64,000 nt of DNA from CAYZFD01 sp964477735 (GTDB taxonomy: Bacteria; Bacteroidota; Bacteroidia; Flavobacteriales; Flavobacteriaceae): contig CAYZFD010000005.1 of assembly GCA_964477735.1 (NCBI GenBank), positions 5,389-69,388 on the forward strand. Reading direction: 5' to 3'. This document shows positions 53,591 through 61,851 of the stretch, piece after piece (the stretch's first letter is position 1; each line of letters opens with the position of its first letter). Made by a program: the position numbers and the translations under genes. The notes beneath the pieces were generated by a model. That model had not been told where the DNA came from. It saw only the letters and a program-made list of their open reading frames with translations, and ran no database searches.

Positions 53591-54698
53591 CTATTGTTTT
53601 TACAAAATGTACATCACTTTTTCCAATATCTTTAGAAGTGGCAAGCGCAATACCGCGTTGCCCTTTTTTGTTTACAGCACAATAAAAGTGATACACGATT
53701 CCTTCATTTTTCACAACAAATGATTTGTGGGCAAAAAGATCATCATAAGGCTCTGAAGATTGGATTAAATCTTCACCTTCCCAATCCTTCCAGTGCATTA
53801 AATCATTAGAAACTGCAAATCTGTTAAAGGCTCCAGGCTTCCAAAAAGCACCAAAATAAAACATGACCCATGTGTCGTTTATGCGCTGAATATAAGCATC
53901 CCCAGAAATTCCTTTGTGATGGTTAATCAAGGGCTGATTGCCAAAACGTTTCCAATTTTTCATGTCGTTAGAAACTGCCATGGCAATACGTTCAGCGCCA
54001 CGTCCAGGGTTGATACTATCGCCTCTAGCATTGTAGTACATCACAAATTCATGACCCGTTTCACGCGCCTCGTCACGAATAACAGAGCTTTTGTACATGG
54101 TGCTATTGTCCCACCATTTGGCAAGACTGTCATTGGGTGTTAAGACAGGTTCCGGTAACCGATTGAATTCATTTGGGCTTGTGGGTAGCTGTTCAGAAAA
54201 GGCCATGCCCATGGACAAAATTCCGGCTTCATATCCCGTTGAATTTCCCCCAAAATAACTCATCCAGTATTTGTTGTCATAGGGCTTCCATTCATAGGAA
54301 CCACCCCAAGTAGGATCTTGCAAAGCGATATAACCCGCCTTCTGATTTACGTCCCATTCGGTGCTGTCTTTTGAAAAAGACATGACTTTACCTAAGTGTT
54401 CCCAATCTAATAGGTTATCACTTTTGGCTAACCAAGTTTCATAACCTCTACCCTCAAAAATCAAATAGGTCATATACCATTTATCATCTTTTCTAAAGAT
54501 GCTTGGGCAGTCAATTTTATAAGAATTGTTGGAAGGCACCATGACCAATCCATACTTGTGTGGCGTTTTGATTTCGTTGTAAATTTCTTGCATGACATCG
54601 TCTGTAATCTCACGCTTCACAACATTTGAGGAAATACATCCATAAAAATGCATTAAAACACCAACGGCAAAAATAATTTTGAACCTTTTCATTTGCAT
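53583..54698 (-). CDS. Beta-propeller glycosidase lipoprotein (GH43/GH117-like)
   Basis: A 371-residue lipoprotein (lipobox FYGC). Five-bladed propeller pattern: DCPSIFRKDDKWYMTYL, WLAKSDNLLDWEHLG, MAVSNDMKNWKRFG, AYIQRINDTWVMFYFG, FAVSNDLMHWKDW. The clan-type first Asp is in DCPS, and a later GDAYIQ and EFVMYYNARGD may supply others, but I cannot assign all three. Two ATGs (54698 and 54692) can start it; the first overlaps the stop of the upstream gene. Together with the next gene it forms a propeller pair within the right block. Activity is unknown. Confidence 0.75.
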   Translation of the reverse strand: MQMKRFKIIFAVGVLMHFYGCISSNVVKREITDDVMQEIYNEIKTPHKYGLVMVPSNNSYKIDCPSIFRKDDKWYMTYLIFEGRGYETWLAKSDNLLDWEHLGKVMSFSKDSTEWDVNQKAGYIALQDPTWGGSYEWKPYDNKYWMSYFGGNSTGYEAGILSMGMAFSEQLPTSPNEFNRLPEPVLTPNDSLAKWWDNSTMYKSSVIRDEARETGHEFVMYYNARGDSINPGRGAERIAMAVSNDMKNWKRFGNQPLINHHKGISGDAYIQRINDTWVMFYFGAFWKPGAFNRFAVSNDLMHWKDWEGEDLIQSSEPYDDLFAHKSFVVKNEGIVYHFYCAVNKKGQRGIALATSKDIGKSDVHFVKTIDE

Positions 54699-56329
54699 TA
54701 TAATTTCGATCTGCGCACATTCAGCACATCCCTATTCAATTTAACTTGTACCATTCCCATAGGATGGAATCTTTTTTTCAAATCTATAGCCGCATAAACA
54801 ATAGTATAGATATCGTCTCCTTCGGGGATTAGGCAAAGGGGAGTGCGCATAATATCCCACCATTTTGAAACTTTGGTTTCTATGGGTAAATAGCGCGCTT
54901 CAGACCAATGCAAGCCATCCTTAGATAGGGTATAGGCAATCATATTGGGTAAATGATGTCCCCAGCCTTCAGGACCGCCATCAAAAACGGCTATGTAGGT
55001 ACCGTCTGGCAATTGACTCACGATAGGGTTCTCTACAAAGAAAGGATGTATGGACCTAATGGGGTTGACGCTCGCATCTAGGCGTGTCCAGGGGCCTTCC
55101 ATAGTGGTAGCACTGGCCAAGGCTACAAACCAACCTTTAGCAGTTTTTTTCGGATAATCATCCCAAGTTTTAAAGGGATATGCGCCACTGTAAAATCCGA
55201 GCCATTGATCATCGTCCACTTGATAAGGAAAAAAGGAAGCTACTCCTTGTCGTCCTTCCCATGGCTCAGAATCTAACCCCGGCTCAATGATAATCCCTAC
55301 ATCTTTATAAGGGCCACCAATGCCTTCAATCCCATCCACTAATGATTCACATCGCCATATACGGCCAAAAGAGTGATTCGGTTCAATTTCTTTATGTACC
55401 GTATAAGCCAAATAGTAACCATACCACTTGTTTGCTTTTTTGCTAAAAACAGGCATATAAGACCAAATAGCGGCCCGACGATCATTCATAGGGTTGTCGT
55501 CTTCAGTAATGGCATAGGTTCCACTAGCTTGGAAAAGCGTTGACTGGCGCTCCCAATGAATGGCATCCTTGCTTGTCCAATGCCCAATCCGAGTTTTCAC
55601 ACGATCATAATAGGCTTCGACCCCAATTTCTCCAGCTCTTTCTGTAGGAAACATGTGATAGGTATCGTCTATTTTTACAATGCGTCCTCCCTCAAAACCA
55701 CCTTGGATACCTTCTGTGCCAGGCATTCCTTCATCAACTACAGGAGCATCCAACCCCCCAATAATTTCAAAAAGGGGTTCCTCATCTGAAAAACCTTCAA
55801 CAATAAATGTCGGATTCCATAAATTTCCATCTGGAAGCGCAGCGTTTCTAAAGCCTAAGTCTTGATTTTGTTTTACAACACCAAGTACTGCAAAAACTCC
55901 TGAGTCTTTAATTTCATGAGTCCCTTTTGAATAAGGAATCGCAAATACATGCACTGGTGGTAACCCAGAAATGGTAAGCCCATTTTCCAAAACAAGTTTG
56001 GTGTGCTTTTTTTTGGTGAGTCGAACTTTTTCACCAGCACTCACCCCAATGAGCAATTGAACAGGCTCTTCAAAGCTTAATTTGAGAGGTTTTCCCATTT
56101 TTAGCGGCCTTTTCACGCCTTTTAACCCCTCCAACTCAGGGGCAAGTTTCATGATGTTGTGTTTGGTTCCAGAAAAGACCTGTGCATATTGGGTGAGGGT
56201 GTAGCACTGATAGTTAGAATCTGCTATATTGTAAGACACTGGATTCCATGGGTTTTCAAAGCTTTTTGCATGGCCCGAATAAAACCCTAAAAAGACAGTG
56301 ATTAAGATTATATTTCTAGTGACTTTCAT
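54698..56329 (-). CDS. Exported beta-propeller protein, GH43-like, unassigned
   Basis: I start it at the ATG at 56329 (543 residues), 4 bp after the stop of the GH78-like gene, because this gives a signal peptide (ILITVFLGFYSGHA). The frame is open to 56404 but without an export signal there. Residues about 25-200 look like a beta-sandwich domain (KPLKLSFEEPVQLLIGVSAG). Residues about 210-543 form a propeller with blades starting GGRIVKIDDTYHMFPTERAG, RIGHWTSKDAIHW, ASFFPYQVDDDQWLGFYSG, IVSQLPDGTYIAVFDGG. I do not recognise the family. The context suggests a side-chain glycosidase. Confidence 0.7.
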   Translation of the reverse strand: MKVTRNIILITVFLGFYSGHAKSFENPWNPVSYNIADSNYQCYTLTQYAQVFSGTKHNIMKLAPELEGLKGVKRPLKMGKPLKLSFEEPVQLLIGVSAGEKVRLTKKKHTKLVLENGLTISGLPPVHVFAIPYSKGTHEIKDSGVFAVLGVVKQNQDLGFRNAALPDGNLWNPTFIVEGFSDEEPLFEIIGGLDAPVVDEGMPGTEGIQGGFEGGRIVKIDDTYHMFPTERAGEIGVEAYYDRVKTRIGHWTSKDAIHWERQSTLFQASGTYAITEDDNPMNDRRAAIWSYMPVFSKKANKWYGYYLAYTVHKEIEPNHSFGRIWRCESLVDGIEGIGGPYKDVGIIIEPGLDSEPWEGRQGVASFFPYQVDDDQWLGFYSGAYPFKTWDDYPKKTAKGWFVALASATTMEGPWTRLDASVNPIRSIHPFFVENPIVSQLPDGTYIAVFDGGPEGWGHHLPNMIAYTLSKDGLHWSEARYLPIETKVSKWWDIMRTPLCLIPEGDDIYTIVYAAIDLKKRFHPMGMVQVKLNRDVLNVRRSKL

Positions 56330-56333
56330 AATT

Positions 56334-58520
56334 TTAAAGTGCTTTATACTTGATATTGTAGGTTTTATTTGGTTGAATCTCCAATTGATAGACGTTTTTT
56401 CCAACTTGTTTAAAGCTACCCAAGTTTGAAGTGGGTTTTGTTTTACTGGCTATCGTAAGAGTTCCCAAGCCCTGGGATGCTTGAACGGTCATTTTTTTTG
56501 TGGTGGCATATAAATACACGGCTCCTTCAGGTGTAGGCACTTTCCCTTCCATCCACTCCAGGTCTCCCAAATTTGGTTTGATCTCATAGGTTTTATAGCC
56601 TGCAGAAGTGGGCTTTACGCCTATATAGTATTTCCCTAAAAGGTAAATTGGACTTGCTCCCCAAGCATGGCATAAGCTTTTCCCATAGGGTCTTCCATAC
56701 ATTTCTAAATGTTCTATTCCACTTTGGTTTGGATCATATTTTTCCCAGAATGACGTGGCACCATTTTCTAGCATACCGCCCCAATAGTCTCGTATTTCTT
56801 CCAATACAAATTTTTGTTCGCCCATGGCGCAAAGCGCCTCAAGCTCATAAAAACGCATATAGGGGGTTGTGATTTGGAGGATGTCATCATTTAGCAATAC
56901 CTTTTCTTTTACACTTTGCTTTTGTTCTTCATCAAAATAGTTGAAAAAGATCCCAAACATATTGGCATACCGGGTTACGATTTCTTGTATTTCTCCTTCA
57001 ATCCTTTGGTGTTTCATCACATTTTGTGTTGGGTCCCAAAAAACGTCAAAAAGTTTTTCTTTTAAATCTTCGGCTAAGCTTTGATAGTACTGATGATCTG
57101 TCTTTTCCCCTGCAATTTCTGCACTGACCGCCATCGCCTCCAGGCTTCTAGCCAGGAGCATTTGTTCGAAACTAACTTCGCCTGTCTTAGGCAACCCATC
57201 TGCCCAATCAATAAAAACCCAATCTCCTGCTAAAGGTTCCAAAAACCCGTTTTTGTTCCTTCTATTTAAGCAGAACTCCATCAATGATTTCATTCTTGGG
57301 TAAAAGGTCTTGATGAATTTTGTGTTTCCCGTATGTAGATAATAATCATAAATGCCCACAAACCAGTAGAGTGAATAATCCATGATGATATTGATGTGTG
57401 CCGTAACTGGGTCTTTGCCTCGGAGAGCCAACAGTGTTCGTTCCACAGATGGCGCATCAAAGAATAAATAATAATTCATTAAATAACTTTGATAGGCATC
57501 GCCAGACCACACCCATCGATCGCGCTTTATTCCATCGATAAAAAACTCTCGAGAGGTTAAATGCATGGTGTAGGCAGAGATGTCCCAAATTTTATTAAGG
57601 AGCGGATCTGAGGATTTAAATTCGCCTTTATACGCTAAGGGCAAATACTCATATAGCATGGAGATCGAATCATACTTGATAGCGGCATCGGCTTGCACCT
57701 GAACATACCTAAACGCTTTAGAGGCATTGTGGGTATAGGTTTGTGCTTGTTGACCGTCAAATTTTAGGTAATCTAGCGTTTCACACTTGGCCGAATCGAG
57801 AGCTTCTTCTCGAGACTCACCATAATAAAGTGCCATTTTCCCTTTCCCTCTAAGGCCATGAATTTTCACGTAACCAAAAGTTTCTTTGCCAAAATCGATG
57901 AGTTGCCCCTGCTCTAATGTTTCTGTTTTTTGGGGGCTCCAAGGCGTTGTAGTGAGCTTAAATTCTGAAGGTTTTGAATTAGGCGAATTAAAATTCCATG
58001 AACCTACGGGTACCCAAGGGGTTCCTGTTTGTTGAGCATTTCCAGCCTCATCAATCCACAACTTATCTTCGTTGGTGACCACCCATTGGGGGCTTGACTG
58101 AAGATGTTTACCTTTGATATAAATAGCAGGCAAAACCTCTTGATTGAATACTTTAAAGGAAATTTTGTGAGAACCAGCAGGCACTTTCAATGATTTTGGT
58201 TGACCATAAATTTGATTCCCATCTAAAATTAACTGAAAATCACCTTCAACAAAAATTGAGATTTCATCAGCTTCAGGAATCTCAAATTCGGTTTGAAAAG
58301 TAACCAAAGGATAGGGGCTATAATATCTCCAAAGTGGGGGAAAAACCGCTTCCCTTTCGGTGCGTTTAACCTGCATTTTATTGCTCAACCAAATCTCATA
58401 ATCTCCAGGATACCAGATCCAAGTTGCTTGATTTTGTTCTTCTTGAGCGTTGCCAACAAAAGGAACGGTTAGTAACATTACCACTAAGGCGATTATGAAG
58501 GTCGTTTTGTTTGGTATCAT
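56334..58520 (-). CDS. GH78-like enzyme with altered general-acid motif
   Basis: 728 residues, signal peptide near PFVGNAQ. Overall layout of a GH78 protein: N-terminal sandwiches to about 300, then an (alpha/alpha)6 barrel and a C-terminal sandwich. The general-acid region reads DGIKRDRWVWSGD (Asp329 to Asp341), one residue shorter than the usual DCPQRxERxxWxGD and without the Glu; Arg335 is at the site. The general base region is kept: GATSFWEKYDP with Glu593. So it may use another acid or act on another sugar. Calling it a rhamnosidase is therefore provisional. It lies 11 bp after the isomerase-like gene and 4 bp before the propeller gene. Confidence 0.8.
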   Translation of the reverse strand: MIPNKTTFIIALVVMLLTVPFVGNAQEEQNQATWIWYPGDYEIWLSNKMQVKRTEREAVFPPLWRYYSPYPLVTFQTEFEIPEADEISIFVEGDFQLILDGNQIYGQPKSLKVPAGSHKISFKVFNQEVLPAIYIKGKHLQSSPQWVVTNEDKLWIDEAGNAQQTGTPWVPVGSWNFNSPNSKPSEFKLTTTPWSPQKTETLEQGQLIDFGKETFGYVKIHGLRGKGKMALYYGESREEALDSAKCETLDYLKFDGQQAQTYTHNASKAFRYVQVQADAAIKYDSISMLYEYLPLAYKGEFKSSDPLLNKIWDISAYTMHLTSREFFIDGIKRDRWVWSGDAYQSYLMNYYLFFDAPSVERTLLALRGKDPVTAHINIIMDYSLYWFVGIYDYYLHTGNTKFIKTFYPRMKSLMEFCLNRRNKNGFLEPLAGDWVFIDWADGLPKTGEVSFEQMLLARSLEAMAVSAEIAGEKTDHQYYQSLAEDLKEKLFDVFWDPTQNVMKHQRIEGEIQEIVTRYANMFGIFFNYFDEEQKQSVKEKVLLNDDILQITTPYMRFYELEALCAMGEQKFVLEEIRDYWGGMLENGATSFWEKYDPNQSGIEHLEMYGRPYGKSLCHAWGASPIYLLGKYYIGVKPTSAGYKTYEIKPNLGDLEWMEGKVPTPEGAVYLYATTKKMTVQASQGLGTLTIASKTKPTSNLGSFKQVGKNVYQLEIQPNKTYNIKYKAL

Positions 58521-58531
58521 AATAAAATTAC

Positions 58532-59410
58532 TTAATTCGAGTGAAATTCATTTTGCGCTTGTTGCCAGCATGCTGTTGCGATTTCTTTATAAAGCAGGGC
58601 TTGTTGCCAACGATCACCAATTTCTTCCTCCAAACCCTTGTTAGAAAGCATTGTCGGTTGATAGTAAATTTCGGATTTGAGCAATTCTACCGTAAAACAA
58701 ATGTAATCTCCTGGATTTGCAGATTTTAGGAATCCCAAAAAAGAACGCTTCCACATTTCTTTAAAATGGGACAAATAGTCTTTATTGTGTTCGGAATTTA
58801 CGTTGACTTGAATGGTGCCTGGATTTCCGATTCTGGCATGAATAAAACGAACCCTATCGAAAACTGGCTGAATAAAATTCCATTTATTTTCAATACCGCC
58901 ATAAACCATCTCTTGCCCAGTGTACCAATGTGAAAAATCGGCATTGAAGCGCACCTCAGGAAATCTTTTTGTTAGTTCTACCGTTCGTTGCATGTCTTGC
59001 GTAACCGTAGCCCGATGGGTTTCAATATAGATGGGCAAGTCGTAAGTAGTTGAGCAATTCAAAATGTATTGCACTAGTGTGTCGATTTCTGCATCGGACT
59101 CCAAGCCCCATCCCAAATGAACTGTAGCACAGTCGTATTTTTTTTCTTTCCAGACGGGCAGTAAATCGTCTAAATCGCCAACATGATTCACCCTAGCGTG
59201 GGCAGTAATTTTTAATCCTAAATTTTGACACAAATCCACATGGCCATCTTGTATGCCTTCAAAACCTGCTGTTGCAATTGCGGCATGTTTTTCTGCATCA
59301 CTACCTTTTGGACCTGTGGAAAAATCAGGCAGGTCTTCACAAGTGCCATAATTAATGTCTATGCGCAGGGCAGGAGGTTGACGTGTTCCATTATTTGTGT
59401 TTTTAATCAT
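58532..59410 (-). CDS. Cytosolic TIM-barrel sugar isomerase/epimerase-like protein
   Basis: 292 residues, no signal peptide, beginning with a polar stretch. The pattern is of the xylose-isomerase-like barrel: metal-site candidates are TVHLGWG, YIETHR (Glu), FNADFSHW (Asp and His) and IHARIGNPG (His), with a late CFTVEL (Glu). It could isomerise or epimerise a free sugar, or act as an endonuclease-like family member; the former fits the context. It is set between a symporter gene (28 bp away) and the GH78-like gene, suggesting that it works on the sugar brought in by the symporter. Unlike the barrel fused to the propeller at 2444-4369, this one is cytosolic. Confidence 0.75.
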   Translation of the reverse strand: MIKNTNNGTRQPPALRIDINYGTCEDLPDFSTGPKGSDAEKHAAIATAGFEGIQDGHVDLCQNLGLKITAHARVNHVGDLDDLLPVWKEKKYDCATVHLGWGLESDAEIDTLVQYILNCSTTYDLPIYIETHRATVTQDMQRTVELTKRFPEVRFNADFSHWYTGQEMVYGGIENKWNFIQPVFDRVRFIHARIGNPGTIQVNVNSEHNKDYLSHFKEMWKRSFLGFLKSANPGDYICFTVELLKSEIYYQPTMLSNKGLEEEIGDRWQQALLYKEIATACWQQAQNEFHSN

Positions 59411-59438
59411 GATAAATTTTTGATTTATAATGATATTT

Positions 59439-61028
59439 TTAATGCCCGTTAAAAATTAGATATAACAAAATCATGCATATAATCAAGGCGAACCAAAGAG
59501 ACTTGACTGCTTTCGGTAGTTTTGTTGGGGTATAAGACAGGGTGCTTTGGTGTGATTCGCTTGACTTGTTCCACATAGATATGACCACAATCACAAGAGA
59601 TAAAAACACAAAAATATAGAATGACAACAAAAGAAAGTGTGGCCATAACTTAACGGAGGAACTGGGGTCGTTTGGAAACACCCACAGATATAATACTCCA
59701 ATGGTTAAGCTAAGCAATGTGCCAAAAATTAGAATGCTGTTGGCGGCTTTTGTTGTGGTTTTTTTCCAAAGGACGCCAAACAAAAAAACCACAGACATAG
59801 GTGGGGCAATAAACCCTAACACAGACTGGAAAACATCAAACAAATTAAGCCCCTTAATGCTATCGATTGCCATAGTGATGAAAATGGAAATAATGGCACC
59901 AACAACTGTAACAATGTGTCCAACTTTAACAATTTTCTTTTGGCTTGCCTGTGGTTCAATTTTTTTCACATAAATATCCATGGTGAAAACAGTGCTTAAG
60001 GCATTGAGCGCAGAATCTATTGTGCTGATTAAAGCGGCAATAATGACGGCCATAACCAAGCCTTTCATGCCAATTGGGAGCAGTTCTGTTACCATGGTCA
60101 TGTAGGCTGCATCGGGATTGTTTAATTCAGGAAAAAGGATAAAACATAGAATTCCTGGCAAAATAAATAAGGGCACGTCAATAATTTTTAACCAGCCCGT
60201 GAAATTGGCTCCCAGTTGACCTTGTTTAACACTTTTAGCACCCAAAACCGACTGCACCATAGATTGGTCGGTGCACCAAAACCAAACCCCCATGATTGGA
60301 TAGCCTAATAAAATGGCAATCCAAGGGTAATTTTCATCTTCCAATGGCATGAAAAGGTTCCAGTAGTGAGCAGGCGTTTTCTCCATGATAACACCCAATC
60401 CGCCAACCTTTTCGACACCCACCAAAACCAATACTAAGGAAACTAATATTAGCAGAACCATTTGTATTACGTTGGTATAGGCAATGGTTTTTAGCCCGCC
60501 GGCTATGGTAAAGAAACCCGCAACAACTAGCAATAGCACAACAGATGCCCACATGGGTAAATTTAAAATCTGTTGGATGATAATGCCTCCCGCAAACAAT
60601 GTGAGTGACAACCAACTCAACAAAATGGTGATAATGGTGTACCATGCTAAAATGTTTTGGGTAGAGTTTCCAAAACGTTTACCCATATATTCGGGCAAGG
60701 TTTGCACTCGAGCGCCCAAGTACCTAGGCGCAAAAACAACTGCCAATAGAAATATAAATATAAACGCATACCAGGAAAAGTTGCCAGCAACAATTCCAGT
60801 AGTATATCCAATACTTGCTGAGGCAATCAACATGGAAGGCCCCACGTTTGTGCCCCACATATTAAATCCTATACTGGTCCATTTTAGGGAATTTCCAGCC
60901 AAAAAATAATTTTCATCTTGACTTCTTCTATTTCTAAAGCTTACCCACGCCCCTATTCCTATTAGTCCCATAAGATAAAGGCCTACTACTAAAAAGTCGA
61001 GAAAATCTAATTGATTGTATATTTCCAA
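59439..61028 (-). CDS. Sodium:solute symporter (SSS family), second copy
   Basis: 529 residues with about 13-14 membrane helices. It starts with TTG at 61028: the frame upstream reaches TAA at 61049-61047 with no ATG or GTG, and an ATG at residue 20 would remove most of the first helix (FLDFLVVGLYLMGLIGIG). The family marks are SFRNRRSQDENYFLAG, WTSIGFNMWGTNVGPSMLI, GGLKTIAYTNVIQMVLLI and ALISTIDSALNALSTVF. The helix pattern resembles galactose/glucose-type (SGLT) members more than the symporter at 35346, so the two probably carry different sugars. It lies between the PhyH dioxygenase gene (57 bp) and the isomerase-like gene (28 bp). Confidence 0.93.
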   Translation of the reverse strand: MEIYNQLDFLDFLVVGLYLMGLIGIGAWVSFRNRRSQDENYFLAGNSLKWTSIGFNMWGTNVGPSMLIASASIGYTTGIVAGNFSWYAFIFIFLLAVVFAPRYLGARVQTLPEYMGKRFGNSTQNILAWYTIITILLSWLSLTLFAGGIIIQQILNLPMWASVVLLLVVAGFFTIAGGLKTIAYTNVIQMVLLILVSLVLVLVGVEKVGGLGVIMEKTPAHYWNLFMPLEDENYPWIAILLGYPIMGVWFWCTDQSMVQSVLGAKSVKQGQLGANFTGWLKIIDVPLFILPGILCFILFPELNNPDAAYMTMVTELLPIGMKGLVMAVIIAALISTIDSALNALSTVFTMDIYVKKIEPQASQKKIVKVGHIVTVVGAIISIFITMAIDSIKGLNLFDVFQSVLGFIAPPMSVVFLFGVLWKKTTTKAANSILIFGTLLSLTIGVLYLWVFPNDPSSSVKLWPHFLLLSFYIFVFLSLVIVVISMWNKSSESHQSTLSYTPTKLPKAVKSLWFALIICMILLYLIFNGH

Positions 61029-61085
61029 AACTAGTTGTTTATAAAGTTAATCATTGGCTTTAATGAAAGGTCGGTGCAGAAATGC

Positions 61086-61838
61086 TTATGAATAGGCACT
61101 AACGTTTTGACCTTTATTAATAAAGGGCTCTGCCCAATATAAAGGTTCTCCTGTGCTTTTAAGAATAGGTTCTGCTGAATATTGAATTAGAAGCACACGT
61201 CTAGATTGATTGGTATTGTTGGCGCCACTCCTATGAAAACATGTGCTTGAAAACAAGGCCACATCGCCAGCATTCAAAACAGCAGGAATGCCCGGGTTGT
61301 CGCCAAAATAACCCACTTTATCATTTGTGCCTTCTTGAAGCACATGGTCAATTCTGTCCTTAACTCCAGCGTCTTTATAGGGCAAAAGGTAAACAGTGCC
61401 ATTTTCTTCAGTCACATCATCCAATGGGCACCAAACCGATAGATAGGGTTTATGGTCAAAATCTAAATAACCCGAGTCTTGGTGCCATGAAAAGGTCATC
61501 CCCTTATCTGCCGCTTTTACCACATATTGTTCTAAAAACAAAAAGACATCTTCACCCAAAACCTGTCGGGTGATTTCTTCCATTTCTTTCCCAAAAATGA
61601 GGTCTTGCATGGTTTCACTATCTTTATAACGCAGGGCAATAAAATAGCGCTTTCCTTTATGGTTGATCTCGTCAACTTCCACGCCTTTTCTGTCCATTTC
61701 GTCATCTTTTTCATTCATAAAACGTTGGCATTCCCCCCGAAGTCGCTCTATGAGTTCCTGAGGAATCACGTTTTTTAAAATACAAAAACCGTCTTCTTGA
61801 AATTGATTTAATTGTTCGTTTGTCATTATTGTGCTCAT
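61086..61838 (-). CDS. PhyH-family Fe(II)/2-oxoglutarate dioxygenase
   Basis: 250 residues, no signal peptide, so cytosolic. The facial triad is clear: SWHQDSG (His and Asp of HxD) and CFHRSGAN (distal His). NQSRRVLLIQY provides the 2-oxoglutarate-binding Arg. The N-terminal YxEDGFCILKNVIP-like start is typical of the family. ATGs at 61838 and 61826 are both possible starts. It lies 13 bp after GH31 and 57 bp before a sugar symporter. Such oxygenases hydroxylate or demethylate small molecules; in a pectin locus the idea that it oxidatively removes the O-methyl group of a methylated sugar is an inference, not shown. Confidence 0.88.
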   Translation of the reverse strand: MSTIMTNEQLNQFQEDGFCILKNVIPQELIERLRGECQRFMNEKDDEMDRKGVEVDEINHKGKRYFIALRYKDSETMQDLIFGKEMEEITRQVLGEDVFLFLEQYVVKAADKGMTFSWHQDSGYLDFDHKPYLSVWCPLDDVTEENGTVYLLPYKDAGVKDRIDHVLQEGTNDKVGYFGDNPGIPAVLNAGDVALFSSTCFHRSGANNTNQSRRVLLIQYSAEPILKSTGEPLYWAEPFINKGQNVSAYS

Positions 61839-61851
61839 TGTTTAAGTTTTT

